From: Bombyx mori
Taxonomy: Eukaryota > Arthropoda > Insecta > Lepidoptera > Bombycidae
DNA: 64,000 nucleotides
Assembly: GCF_030269925.1 (NCBI RefSeq)
Contig: NC_085128.1
Location: forward strand, 498,501 to 562,500
Reading direction: 5' to 3'
In this document: piece by piece, positions 20,617 through 31,604 of the stretch
Numbering within the stretch: position 1 is the first letter of the stretch
Layout of the letters: each line of letters opens with the position of its first letter
Notes under the pieces: generated by a model
Database searches by the model: none
Seen by the model: the letters and a program-made list of their open reading frames with translations, nothing else
Told to the model about the DNA's origin: nothing
Made by a program: the position numbers and the translations under genes

Positions 20617-21204
20617 AAATATATATTCAGGTATCTGTTGAATATCTTGTAGTCTAACTATACCACATATCATATACCATAACTACTGCCAGATGTTCGT
20701 TGTGGTGTAATTAAGTCTTTTGACACGCAGTAACATAAGGCGGTTAAATGGGATACTAAATGACCTTCTAATATGACACGGTCCCAATACCTCTGCCTAC
20801 TTTGACACCTAATATTGTTGTCTGAATTGATTTGAAACAGTTATGGTACTTTAGCAGTCGTTACACATCTTAATTTCTCGACGTAAACATTCAGACCGGT
20901 GGTAACTTGATACCACCACACCGCCACATTATCACCTATGGTTTGAAAACATATAATTATATTTTCCCATTCTTTAAAAAAAAATTTATAACGAATATCA
21001 ATCTCAAGAATTTTAATCATTTCAAAAAATGTAAACCCCCTCTTCTAGTATCAAGTACCAAGTACTCTTTAAGTGCGCGCTTTTTTTTAAGTTTTTTCCA
21101 CTATTTGGCAATTATAATCATACTAACACGAAAACTTAATGATTGTAGTAAATCATCGTTCTTATTGCAAGCAATAACATATTTTTTTCAAGAAGAGTGC
21201 ATGC
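20617..21204. other. No recognisable feature (588 bp)
   Basis: AT-rich, with a possible Bm1 trace at 20895 (GACCGGTGGTAACTTGATACC). No gene. Confidence 0.45.
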
Positions 21205-21600
21205 ACTACTATATTTCATATTTTTGTTTTTTAACGGTGCGGAATCTGGTTATGGATACCCGGTCGAGGGTGCTAACAGACCGAGCTATGACCGGCGCCT
21301 CCAGAGAAGAAAAGTGAGGAGAGTAAGACCGAGGTCCTCCTCTTCTTCCAATTCCTGCCGGGAGACTATGCCTTGAGACAGACGCGTGAGGGGCTACACG
21401 GTGTGAGCCACTTAAGACCCGTCCTCCAAAATCGACTCGACTACCAATCAAACCCCATCGAGCTCCACCACTCCGACTCAACGAAGCCCACGATACCACA
21501 AAGAGCGCGCCGAAAACTACTATACTATATCCTAAAAACTTGCCGTTTGTTTCATTTTCTGCAAAAATAATCGCCGTCGAAGCCTCGTGTCGCACCCTGT
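21205..21600 (-). mobile_element. GC-rich LINE-like remnant
   Basis: The stretch 21230..21510 is GC-rich against AT-rich flanks. Minus-strand sequence CACGAGGCTTCGACGGCGAT (21570..21590) recurs in similar form at 20100 (CACGAGGCTCCGACGGCTAT), upstream of the LINE tail there. The 128-codon minus frame lacks recognisable domains. Confidence 0.35.
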
Positions 21601-22108
21601 TATATTTTCAATTCTAAGATACAACACGGTTCCGTAACCAAATCCGCTCAGAGCCATATTGTATTTACTATTCACCCTCGAATGTTAGGATAAGCTTTAG
21701 ACAGCCATTGTTTAACGTCTGCTGTTGACGTGTATAGAAAGAACACATCCCGCAAACAATTGTGCTTTAGTGATTTATATTGGGACTGTAGCGAGATAAT
21801 CTACTCATTGTTACGGAATTTTGTTAATAGCCATTGCCGCAAAACCGATCAGTTTTAACTAGTATTGTCGGAAATTTTAATTGACATGCCACACGCAGTC
21901 TTTATATTGCTAAGTAATTACTAACTTCACTCCACATGCTTTAAAAATATATATTTGAAAAGTTTCGTTTAAATATTCATCTAAATATTTAGCAATAATG
22001 AATTACTGAACAGATACTTACACAGAATATTTGTTATGTTGCTTACGTATAAATTACGTGGCCGTTTTTGTACTTAGTAACATACAGTTAGGGTCTATAA
22101 ATCAACAT
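21601..22108. other. No recognisable feature (508 bp)
   Basis: AT-rich. No gene or assignable repeat. Confidence 0.5.
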
Positions 22109-22472
22109 AAAAAAGATGTGTGGTGTCGTGGGACACCGAATAGGAACGAAGTTCCTTATTATAAAATATTAATTTTAAGTTCTATTCGAGGCATAAAGAA
22201 AATAAAACTGGAGGTTTCGCAACAACCCACGGTCATTCGGTAACGTGCGAACTTATTGTGGTACACTTCATTCACGGTTGTTTGCATAAGAGTTTGCGCA
22301 AACGAACGCTCTGAGACCGTGGTCAATGAATGATAAAAAATATGTTATTTTTTGTACGTTATTACAAAGTTAAGTCGTATACTGTGTGCATTACTAATAA
22401 AAATCTTACGTTACGGACGCTTTTTCCCGGTTAGGGTACACCTCCGCATCGTCCCATAAGGAACTTCGTTCC
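22109..22472 (+). mobile_element. Non-autonomous element with palindromic ends, copy 1
   Basis: It starts AAAAAGATGTGTGGTGTCGTG with a small hairpin GGTGTC-GTGG-GACACC, then GGAACGAAGTTCCTTAT (22143). It ends ATAAGGAACTTCGTTCC (22472), the reverse complement of that inner motif. A second copy lies in opposite orientation at 28999..29374. No coding capacity. Confidence 0.75.
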
Positions 22473-22962
22473 AATAATAATAATTATGAAATAAGATTCA
22501 ATTTTTGCAGTACCTGTTACAATTAGATACAAAGAAATGCGGAGAACACCTAACAACAACATTATGATAATTTTGCGTATATCCGAATTCTTAAAATCTA
22601 CAAGGCTGTTAGTCTACTTTGCCCAAACACCGGCTCCGTCGAAAATATCCTTTCTGTAGCTCGTTCTCTAGAATGATAACATGCGAGGTTAACACGTCGA
22701 TTGCGTTATGCGGTTTAAAAAGCTCCCTAGCATGATTGTTCCCTTGTGCGACACTTAAAACTACGTTATTTCGCTCACCACAGGAGGTGATCCACATTTG
22801 CGTATGGAAATTATCGAAAACTTACTTTTTTGTGGTCTCATTTACACTGTAAAAAAGTCCAATCTTACCTTGAAAAGACCTCATATGAACCGTTTGAGAG
22901 TCCCTCAGAAAAGGCCCCGCAGTAAACGTGTTAAATCTGCAATTACTTTACTGGTATTAATT
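22473..22962. other. No recognisable feature (490 bp)
   Basis: No gene or assignable repeat; a 62-codon minus frame at 22609..22797 has no known motif. Confidence 0.45.
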
Positions 22963-23209
22963 TACTGGTGGTAGGACGTCTTGTGAGTCCACGCGGGTAG
23001 GTCCAACCGTCCCGCCTATTTCTGCCGTGAAGCAGTGATGCATTTCGGTTTGAGGGGTGGGGCAGCTGTTGTAACTATACGTAGACCTAGGAACTTATAT
23101 CTCAAGGTGGATGGTGCCATTTACGCTGTAGATGTCTATGGGCTCCAGTAACCACTTAACACCAGGTGGGCTGTGAGCTCGTCCACCCATCTAAGCAATA
23201 TAAAAAAAA
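22963..23209 (+). mobile_element. Bm1 SINE, 3' half
   Basis: TACTGGTGGTAGGACGTCTTG to CTAAGCAATATAAAAAAAA, near consensus. Confidence 0.9.
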
Positions 23210-23551
23210 TGAATTTGTAGTAAAATCATAATTGTAATCTGTACTAATATTACGACACTATTACGCACAAATGATATTACGGCGTTCGATCTATGAGCTA
23301 AGGTAACGCCTTCTCACCAGGCGAGTTATAATTTGATTTACATCTAAAGCAATAAAAAACATACCTATGCTTTTTTGTGTCAGGGTCTTAATCTCCTAGG
23401 AAATACTCACAACGAGGAGAGCTGTATACATGGGCTTAAGGGATTTATTAAACAACCCCGATGGAACCTTTGCGCGAGTCTTCGGGTCTCGCTCCGCTCA
23501 AGTAGGGAGGACGTCTGCCCTCGAACAAAAACAGCTACCTAATGTAAGCAC
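23210..23551. other. No recognisable feature (342 bp)
   Basis: Includes a GC-richer patch at about 23445..23530 (GGTCTCGCTCCGCTCAAG) of unknown origin. Confidence 0.45.
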
Positions 23552-23956
23552 ACTTTTTTTTTTATTGCCTAGATGTGTGGACGAGCTCACAGCCCCCTGG
23601 TGTTAAGTGGTTACTGGAACCCATAGACATCTACAACGTAAATGCGCCACACATCTTGAGATAAAAGTTCTAAGGTCTCAGTATAGTTACAACGGCTGCC
23701 CCACTCTTCTAACCGAAACGCATTACTGTTTCAGGGCAGAAATAGGCGGGGCGGTTGTACCTACCCGTGCGGACTCATAAGAGGTCCTACCACCAGTAAT
23801 TACGCAAATTATAATTTTGCGGGTTTGATTTTTATTACACGATGTCTTTCTTCACCGTGGAAGTCAATCGTGAACAATTGTTAAGTACGTATTTCATTAG
23901 AAAAATTGGTACCGGAAATGCACCGGACGTCTTATCCTTTAGGCCACGACGACTTC
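23552..23956 (-). mobile_element. Bm1 SINE, near full length
   Basis: It runs from the T-run at 23552 through the whole tail and middle to the tRNA-like head, whose reverse complement begins AAGTCGTCGTGGCCTAAAGG (A-box type). The segment with the B-box has been deleted (join near AAATTGGTACC|GGAAATGCACC). Confidence 0.92.
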
Positions 23957-24510
23957 ACATTACGACGACACAAGAGTATATTTACATTTAACTAAATACA
24001 AAACTATCCCGTTCAATTCGAAAGAAACGATACCCGAAAACCCCTACATCCCAACATGCATATCTAATCAGGAGTTGGTAGTATGTCGTTTCCTTCATTA
24101 ACTATTAACTCTGGAACACTTCATAGACCCGATTTAACGACCACTATATCTACCCTTAGAAGGGTCTGGGATACAAGTTGACACACTGAACACTGAGGCA
24201 TCGTAAAATACCCTGGTATTAAGATGGGCTCGTAAACTAAAACCGGTATGACAATCTAGGCTTGTATTTCATCATCTCATTTCAATACTCTACTTGCTTT
24301 CTAAGTCAAATTAATTTACGAAGCCACTACATTGCACTACAAGCCCACAACCGCACAGCGAGATTTCGCCCCACTGACCCTGGAAGCTTGCTAGTGGATG
24401 TTTCTAAACATAAAGAGGTCTGAGAACCTTTTATTTTTACCATAAATGAGCAATATCCTAATTGAGAGTGTGGTTACCGTCACCCATGGAATAAGTAAAG
24501 TTAAAGGAAG
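23957..24510. other. No recognisable feature (554 bp)
   Basis: No gene or assignable repeat. Confidence 0.5.
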
Positions 24511-24934
24511 TTTTTATTTATTTATTTTTTATTGCGTTGGTTAGTGGACGAACTCACGGCCCATCTGATGTTAAATGGTTATCGGAGCCTATAGACATCT
24601 TGAGACATGAGTTCTAAGGTTTTACAGTACAATGGTTGCCCCACCCTTCAAACCGAAACGCATTACTACTTCACGGCTGAAATAGGCAGGGTGGGGGTAC
24701 CTACCCGTGCGGACTCACAAGAGGTCCTACCACCAGTAATCACGCAAATTATAATTTTGCGGGTTTGATTTTTATTACAAGATGTTATTCCTTCACCGTG
24801 GAAATCAATTGTGAACATTTATTAAGTATTTCATTACAAAAAATTGTACCCGCCTGAGAGATTCGAACACCGTTGCATCGCTAGATACGACGAATGCATC
24901 GGACGCTTTATCCTTCAGGTCACGACGACTTCAG
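24511..24934 (-). mobile_element. Bm1 SINE, full length
   Basis: Complete from tail to tRNA-like head. On the minus strand the head shows the A-box-like TGACCTGAAGGA and the B-box-like TGTTCGAATCTC. About 430 bp, moderately diverged. Confidence 0.93.
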
Positions 24935-24971
24935 TCTGGATTTCTAAGAGTAATTCTAATCAGTCATCATA

Positions 24972-25052
24972 AGATTAGCTGTCTATGGGCTCCGCTAACC
25001 ATTTAACATTAGATGGACCGAGAGCTCGTCCACACATCTAAATAATAAAAAT
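24972..25052 (+). mobile_element. Bm1 SINE, 3' fragment
   Basis: CTGTCTATGGGCTCCGCTAACC to CATCTAAATAATAAAAATAT. Confidence 0.75.
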
Positions 25053-25343
25053 ATATAAATAAATACGGACGTATAGAATACGTACTAAATTCTAGTATCA
25101 ATTGCTAAAGTCTAATTTATCACAATTACGGCCATTTCACATTGTATCGTTACAATTCGAACACAAACTAAATGGTTACGTTACGAGTGTTTCCGCGTTG
25201 CTCTGCGGCTGACAGATGAAAACCTGTTACAAACACTAGGTAACGTTTTGTGGTGGACATCTTTTTGTTAAATAAATGGTCTGTTATGGGTAACCGATAT
25301 ATTTATTTTGTTTATGGTTAGATTCGGTTCTTTTATTTTAATA

Positions 25344-25633
25344 CTAGCTGACCCGACAGGCTTCGTAGTGCTTCAATCGATAAATAAAAGACCTAAACTT
25401 TTGTATAAAATAAACTTAAAACAAACAAAAGGAATCCGTCCGACGGGGGACACATCAAAGGAAAAACAAAATTGTTATTTTTATTTAATTACGAGCATTT
25501 TCATATTTATCTACATTTTAAACCCTCTCTGGGCCTCCACAAATAATTCAAGATCAAAATTAGCAAAATCGGTCCAGCCGTTCTTGAGTTTTAGCGAGAC
25601 TAACGAACAGCAATTTATTTTTATATATATAGA
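25344..25633 (-). mobile_element. Helitron-like non-autonomous repeat, left arm of an inverted pair
   Basis: On the minus strand it starts (A)TCTATATATATAAAAATAAA and ends CCTGTCGGGTCAGCTAG before T. It contains AATCCGTCCGACGGGGGAC. The copy at 26061..26351 is the same element on the other strand with roughly 90% identity by eye. The 110-codon plus frame is accidental. Confidence 0.6.
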
Positions 25634-25719
25634 TATTTAGTAGGGAGATATGGGCAACGTGGAATAAAGAGTGGGAGACGAGGTATCGAGAACAGACGAA
25701 AGACTTTAACCTCATATCT

Positions 25720-25800
25720 GAAAGTGGCCGGCGTTGACATTGTGAGGTCTATAAAATCCGGTAACCGCTTCACATCAGGTGGCTCGTGGGCATGTCGTAT
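25720..25800 (+). mobile_element. Bm1 SINE, degenerate fragment
   Basis: CATATCTGAAAGTGG, GTAACCGCTTCACATCAGGTGG follow the Bm1 tail with changes. Confidence 0.45.
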
Positions 25801-26060
25801 GTAAACGTAAAAAGAACTCATTGAAAGCACAACCAGTACACTAAAAAGTGCGTAGAGAGATTTAAAAGTTATTGCTTAAGATATTTTTTTATTTCAGTGA
25901 AAGAAACTTTAGCTTTAACCAGATATATTTTTATCATATCACCGAAATCTTATTAATGAAACTATTATGAATATTGTTAACTATAGAGACGTAGTTATTC
26001 TATAATATCCTCTGAGATGAATTAATATATTAGCAAGAGCTAAGAATACTGCGTCCCTAA

Positions 26061-26351
26061 TCTTCTTTATATATAAAATAAATTCCTGTTCATTAGTCTC
26101 GCTAAAACTTGAGAACGGCTGGATCGATTTGGCTAATTTTGGTCTTGAATTATTGGTAAAGTCCAGAGAAGGTTCAAAAGGTAGATAAATATGAAAATGC
26201 TCGTAATTAAATAAAAATAACAATTTTGTTTTTCCTTTGATGTGTCCCCCGTCGGACGGATTCCTTTTGTTTGTTTTAAGTTTATTTTATACAAAAGTTT
26301 AGGACTTTTAATTATTGATTGAGGCACTACGAAATGTGCCGGGTCAGTTAG
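26061..26351 (+). mobile_element. Helitron-like non-autonomous repeat, right arm of the inverted pair
   Basis: After A it starts TCTTCTTTATATATAAAATAAA and ends GTGCCGGGTCAGTTAG before T. The core GTCCCCCGTCGGACGGATTCC matches the left arm in reverse. Confidence 0.6.
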
Positions 26352-26899
26352 TTTACATATACATAGTTCTCTCTTAATCTTAAATACCAACTCAATATTT
26401 TGTTAATAATGGAAATATTGTTCTAAGAGATATGTATAGATCGCTAAATAGAAATTATAACTGTTAAAATATGATGCTACATGAGATCTGATCACTCAAC
26501 TGTCCCCAGGGTATACTTCATCTAAAGTTAATCGCGTTTTTTTTACTTTTGAAATTATTTTGAAATTTTAAATTATAATAGCCGTTTTTAAATATTAGTA
26601 GCATCACAAAAGATACAATTTTTGGAGTTGCTGTAGCTTGGCGGTCAAGCTCAGGGTAATGTTAAGTGGTCTCCGAAACGCAACTTAGATACCGCCACCC
26701 GTTTCGAAGCATATGCTCAAAATTTATATATCTATCTAATTATCTATTTACTAATAGACACAGACAAAACAGTCCGCAATTTTTATCGATATTTCTATAT
26801 ATTTTTTGGAACCTATTGACAGGTGCTATCAATGAAAACATTTGGAAATAGCTGTCTCAAGTTTTTTGTGTTTCTCAAATTTTAATGATAATAATATTT
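26352..26899. other. No supported gene; decayed Bm1 trace
   Basis: AT-rich. At 26640..26720 the phrases GCGGTCAAGCTCAGGG, AATGTTAAGTGG and ACCGCCACCCG resemble an old minus-strand Bm1 tail. Confidence 0.4.
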
Positions 26900-27143
26900 A
26901 CTAACGATCACGCCACGTTAACTGGTCCCGTGATAAGTTCGCAAAGAACTTGTGTTACAGGTACCAGATAACGGAAATAAATGTAAGGTTTTTATTATAC
27001 ACATACATATATTTAACATACATCCATAACCCTGGAAAAGAGATTTATATTTATCATACAAATATCTTCCCTTGGCGGGATTCGAACCCGCGAACCCCTT
27101 GTGTAGTGACCATGTCACTTAGCACTACACCAGACGGCCGTTA
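26900..27143 (-). mobile_element. tRNA-derived SINE
   Basis: On the minus strand it opens with a tRNA-like head GGCCGTCTGGTGTAGTGCTA (A-box type) and CGCGGGTTCGAATCCCGCC (perfect T-arm, B-box). An AT-rich body with ATGTATGTTAAATATATG follows. The anticodon arm cannot form a normal 7-nt loop, so it is not a tRNA gene. The 5' boundary is at about 27142; the 3' boundary is approximate. Confidence 0.7.
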
Positions 27144-27204
27144 AATAATTATAGAATAAGTGTGAATAAATAAACAAGGATAAAATTAAAGACACGAATG
27201 AATC

Positions 27205-27417
27205 AATGGTGCGGAAGTTAACGCCCCCGACCCTTACACCGAGGGTCGTGGGTTCGATTCCCACATGGGGCAAATATTACGTGATGAACAGGTTTGTTTA
27301 CTCTTTGTCTGGGTATTTACTATCTATATATGTACACATTTAAACGTATAAGTATGTATTTCAGTCTGTGGTACCAATAGCACAGGAAATCTTAAATTGG
27401 GGCCGCATAACCATACG
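27205..27417 (+). mobile_element. tRNA-derived SINE, head-to-head with the previous one
   Basis: The head GGTGCGGAAGTTAACGCCCCC and the B-box GTCGTGGGTTCGATTCCCAC (perfect T-arm GTGGG/CCCAC) are tRNA-like. They are followed by a body with GTTTACTCTTTGTCTGGGTA and AATTGGGGCCGCATA. It belongs to a different SINE family from the minus-strand one. Only about 65 bp separate the two heads. Confidence 0.65.
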
Positions 27418-27855
27418 TTTTTTTTATTGCTTAGATGGGTGGACGATCTCACAGCCTATCTGGTGTTAAGTGGTTACTGGAGCCCATAGACATCTACAAC
27501 GTAAATGCCCCACATACCGTGAGATATAATTTCTAAGGTCTCAGTATAGTTACAACGGTTGCCCCACCCTTCAAACCGAAAGGCATTACTGCTTCACGGC
27601 AGAAACAGGCAGGCGGTGGTACTTACCCGGGCGACTCACAAGAGATCCTACCACCAGTAATTATGCAAATTATAATTTTGTGGGTTTCATTTTTATAACA
27701 CGATGTTATTCCTTCACTGTGGAAGTCAATCGTGAACATTTGTTGAGTACGTATTTCATCAGAAAAATTCATACCCGCCTGCGGGATTCGAACATCGTTG
27801 CATCGCTACATACGAATGCACCGGACGTCTTATCCTTTGGGCCACGACGACTTCG
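27418..27855 (-). mobile_element. Bm1 SINE, full length
   Basis: It runs from the T-run to the tRNA-like head. The minus strand shows the A-box TGGCCCAAAGGA, the B-box TGTTCGAATCCCGC, then CATCGTGTTATAAAAATGAAACCC and the standard 3' half. This is the clearest full-length copy in the window. Confidence 0.95.
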
Positions 27856-28998
27856 ACGTGATTTGTTCCCACTTATTTATTTAAAAGGATATAAATAGGT
27901 TGAGAATTCAGCTCCGTACAATGGCCGCCCTTCGAGATGACATGGTAAACGATGACAATAATAATACGAATCCAAGAACGCAGATACTCGTACCTAATCA
28001 TGTACCGGTCATAATATGATACGTCCCATCTGACTATAAACGGCCACCGTAATCCGTAAATATTATAAAAGGAAACCCACGATCATGTCATGTTGACCTT
28101 TCAATTTAACATTCCGATTAATATTGGACATATTTTACTAAGTAAAATACAGCACTAGTCAGAAATAAGTATCAAATTCAGATATATTTAAATAATCTCA
28201 ATCTCAGCTTTATAAAAAACTGCGGTCTTCAGATTTCTGATTAAAATTAAGCCCTTCACGTATATCTAAGGTTTAATTTTGTATCAATTTCATTACTAAA
28301 TTATGTTATTATGGAAGCTTTATTTATTTTGTAACATGTTAAAATGGTTTCTAATTTCTTGGTTATATTTATATGAAATTGAATATAAGTTATATATTTA
28401 TAAAAACATACCCAAGTTTGTATCAATTTCATTACTTATTTTTTTGTTAAGGCAATATTTCGAATAATCCACCAATTGAAAAGTAATAAATACCAATATA
28501 TCTTACCTTAAAACACTATCCGATATTGGTGTGTCACTAAAAAAACCTTTCAGTACTTCACATCCAAAACAAATTCGACACGGTTGAAAAAGCTCGTGGA
28601 AAAACTTTTCGCGGGCGACTTGTCATTAACTTGACACACACGTACTCACTCCGCGGCGAGCGACACGATACTGAGCCTTCGAAGCTCACACACGCCAAGC
28701 CCAGCCGAACCCCAGTAAAGGATCTACTCAGTTTAATGCTAAGATCGAAATTTGATCGCAGTTAGGGACGGATGCTGGGAAGACGTCCCGTTGGTTGTTC
28801 GGATGTAGAAGATTAGACGCGCATGCGTGCGGTCGTTCAACTTTTGCAGTGGTGCAGCAATGCGTTGGGATTACCTCTTCCGCTTTTGATGAGCGATTTC
28901 ATGCGTCATGAGACATGCGACCATTTTTCACTCGCACACTTTGTAATGAACATCTCGGATATTAAATTTAACCCTAAAATTATATTAATACTATTTTT
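27856..28998. other. No supported gene (1.1 kb)
   Basis: AT-rich to 28550. 28560..28900 is more balanced in composition (GGCGAGCGACACGATACTG, CACGCCAAGCCCAGCCG), with a 70-codon plus frame (28823) of no known family. Confidence 0.4.
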
Positions 28999-29374
28999 GG
29001 AACGAAGTTCCTTATGGGACGGAGGGGTACCCTAACCGGGAAAAGCGTCCGTAACGTAAGATTTTTATTAGTAATGCGCACAGTGTCCGACTTAACTTTG
29101 TAATAACGTACAAAAAATAAAATATATTTTTATCGTTCATTGACCACGACCTTCTGAGATCTGGCGCTCTGGCGTTCGTTTGCGCAATACACTAACTCTT
29201 ATGCAAACAACCGTGAATGAAGTGTACCACAATAAGTTCGCACGTTACCGAATGACCGTGGGTTGTTGCGAAACCTCCAGTTTTATTTTCTTTATACCTC
29301 GAATAGAACATAAAATTAATATTTTTATAATAAGGAACTTCGTTCCCGTCTACACGACACTACACATCTTTTTT
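28999..29374 (-). mobile_element. Non-autonomous element with palindromic ends, copy 2
   Basis: This is the reverse orientation of 22109..22472. It starts GGAACGAAGTTCCTTATGGGAC and ends AAGGAACTTCGTTCCCGTC...CACTACACATCTTTTTTT. It includes GCAAACAACCGTGAATGAAG and ACCTCCAGTTTTATTTTC, shared with copy 1. It has a small insertion relative to copy 1. Confidence 0.75.
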
Positions 29375-29928
29375 TCTCAGATTTTTAAATAAAAAGATAT
29401 TGATCTGTATTTTATAATGAAAACTCATTTTATGATTTAATCTATTGTTTCTTAATTTCGTTTCCTTATTTTCGACGTTACAAATACTGTGCAGTTTTTA
29501 TGGTCACGGATGACTAGGTGTCATTCGTAGACATTTGAATATTACGTTAACTATTATCTACTTTTCGTTATAATTATATCTATTAAGATCTAAGAAAATA
29601 CTACTCTATTTTATAATTGATAAAGTAAATTTAAGTTAGGTCTAGTGTATAGATATATAGATTAATTAATTAGCGTGTATTTACCAGCATTTAGGTACTA
29701 CCGATCTAGATATTTCTACCGGGAAACAGCCATGCAATCCGGTATGATGGGTTAGACTAAGGACTAAGATTTAAGCTTCATGTCTCGAGGCAGGTGGTGG
29801 CATTCCCATCGGGCTGCTTATGGGTTTCACGAAGTAAAAAATACCATGGACCGTGGATCAGCTTGGTACTCTACAGTAATAAATATTCAAATCAAAACTT
29901 TTATTTGTAATAGACCAATACTAACTTT
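29375..29928. other. No supported gene; decayed Bm1 trace
   Basis: AT-rich. 29705..29850 has a Bm1-like order of phrases (ACCGGGAAACAG, TCATGTCTCGAGGCAGGTGGTGGCATT) and is strongly diverged. Confidence 0.4.
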
Positions 29929-29944
29929 TGTTTTAGCTTTCCCA

Positions 29945-30564
29945 TTTTTTTTTTTTTTTCGAGCCGAGGACTGAACCTCCTGCGAGGTTCCCGCGCCTAG
30001 GGGGCGCGCGGGGTATGTGAGACTCAACGATCTGCAGGTGTTGAGAGCAGACTGCGGGCCCAAGGAATTTAGTGCCCACCCACTAAACGACTCCCCTGCA
30101 TTCTTACACCCGGCGTCCTATCTCCGTCCGGGGTCAAAACCCGGTCAGAGTAGGGGGGTTCCCGCGGTCAACTCTACAACCAGACACGCGGCGCCACCCC
30201 GAGGACGCCCGACGACATTGGTCGTCGAGGCGATAGTCGACGACCAACGACGTCAGTCTCCGCGGTACGGCGGGCCTACCAGGCCGCCCGGGCGATGCCG
30301 CTGGTGTTCCGGGATACCCCGCTGGGCCAGAACCAGCCTGCCGGGTCGGAACGCGATACACCGCCGACCGGGTTGCTCTTCCACAGTATGTTCGGCGACG
30401 ATAGCGACGGCGAAAATGCGGACCGCATCGCAGTCCGCAGCCGCCGACGCGACGTCCCGTCCTCCTGGTGCCAGCGCGCTAGAGTGACGGTAGCGTGCGG
30501 CGCAGTCTCAACCCCCTTAGGTCGCCCCGTGACCATCACCGGGAGAAGACTGCCTCCTCATAGG
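29945..30564 (-). mobile_element. 5'-truncated LINE insertion with poly(A) tail and 16-bp target duplication
   Basis: The target duplication TGTTTTAGCTTT(C/A)CCA is at 29929..29944 and 30565..30580 with one mismatch. The A-tail is the T-run 29945..29959. The insert is GC-rich, about 620 bp, and matches in outline the 3' UTR end of other LINE tails here (CTCACATACCCC near 30015, also at 38210). I see no C-terminal ORF2 motif, so it is probably all or mostly 3' UTR. Frames of 75-156 codons on both strands are GC-driven and not genes. The family resembles the R1-type tail at 38155. Confidence 0.8.
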
Positions 30565-30669
30565 TGTTTTAGCTTTACCATGACACAACCCGTAACATAA
30601 GAGTAATAAAAGAAACAGGTAATTAAGAAGACTGCACTGATCATTTCTTAGCGGTAGTAAATACAAGTA

Positions 30670-30938
30670 CCGGTGGTAGGACGTCTTGCGAGTCCGCACG
30701 GGTAGGTACCACCACCCTGCCTATTTCTGCCATGAAGTTTTGATACGATTCGGTTTGAAGGGTGGGACAGCCGTCGTATCATAAAAACTGGGGTTTTTAG
30801 AACTCATGTCTTGGGGAGGGTGGCGGCATTTACGTTGTAGTTATCTATGGGCTCCGATAACCACTTAAAACCAGATGGGTCGTGAGCTCGTCCAGCTGTC
30901 GTCGAGCTATCCATCTAAGCAATAAATAAATAAATAAA
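30670..30938 (+). mobile_element. Bm1 SINE, 3' half with internal small duplication
   Basis: CCGGTGGTAGGACGTCTTGCG to CTAAGCAATAAATAAATAAA. A short duplication GAGCTCGTCCAGCTGTCGTCGAGCTATCC interrupts the tail. Confidence 0.88.
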
Positions 30939-31361
30939 AGTAACTACAACAATAGCTAGTACAGCTGGCGTTGCTACTTGTGAAGTGTACAGCAGAAAAA
31001 GCAGTAAAATATTTAACAACGTTTTCAGAGGAAAAAATCAGCTTATCGCGCAATTAGGGAGTACCCGCGTAACAGTCCCTCTGGATGGTAAGGCTTTAAA
31101 CTATTTACGTTGTATGTCAGTCTGTTAGTTTTTTGTTTATGACTCTTAAATGTCAAGTGTATTTTTATCTGCGTTTACGACCATCAATGTTAATACTTTA
31201 ATGAAATTTAATGTCTTTGTCGTTAGTATCTTATGCAACAGATCTATAAAGAGATTTATGTAAGACCTAAATCTTAGTTATCCAGTAACAGTTGTAACAA
31301 CCAAAAAAAGATTAGAAACAGGATAGACAAATTTGTCTGCTCCTAATGATCATAATCATTT
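30939..31361. other. No recognisable feature (423 bp)
   Basis: No gene or assignable repeat. Confidence 0.5.
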
Positions 31362-31604
31362 ACTGGTGGTAGGACCTCTTGTAAGTCCGCGTGGGTAGGT
31401 ACCACTACCCTGCCTATTTCTGCCGTGAAGCAGTAATACGTTTCGGTTTGAAGGGTGGGGCAGCCGTTGTAACTATACTGAGATCTTAGAACTTATATCT
31501 CAAGATGGGTGGCGCATTTACGTCGTAGATGTCTATGGGCACCAGTAACCACTTTACACCAGGTGGACTGTGAGCTCGTCCAACCATCTAAGCAACAAAA
31601 AAAA
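31362..31604 (+). mobile_element. Bm1 SINE, 3' half
   Basis: TACTGGTGGTAGGACCTCTTG to CTAAGCAACAAAAAAAA, near consensus. Confidence 0.9.

Noticed and set aside
26918..27290. Two genuine tRNA genes
   Set aside because: T-arms are perfect, but anticodon arms and acceptor ends do not form a proper cloverleaf and SINE bodies follow, so they are SINE heads.
29780..30600. Several long frames on both strands (64 to 156 codons)
   Set aside because: They arise from GC-rich LINE 3' UTR sequence bounded by a target duplication; no domain is visible.
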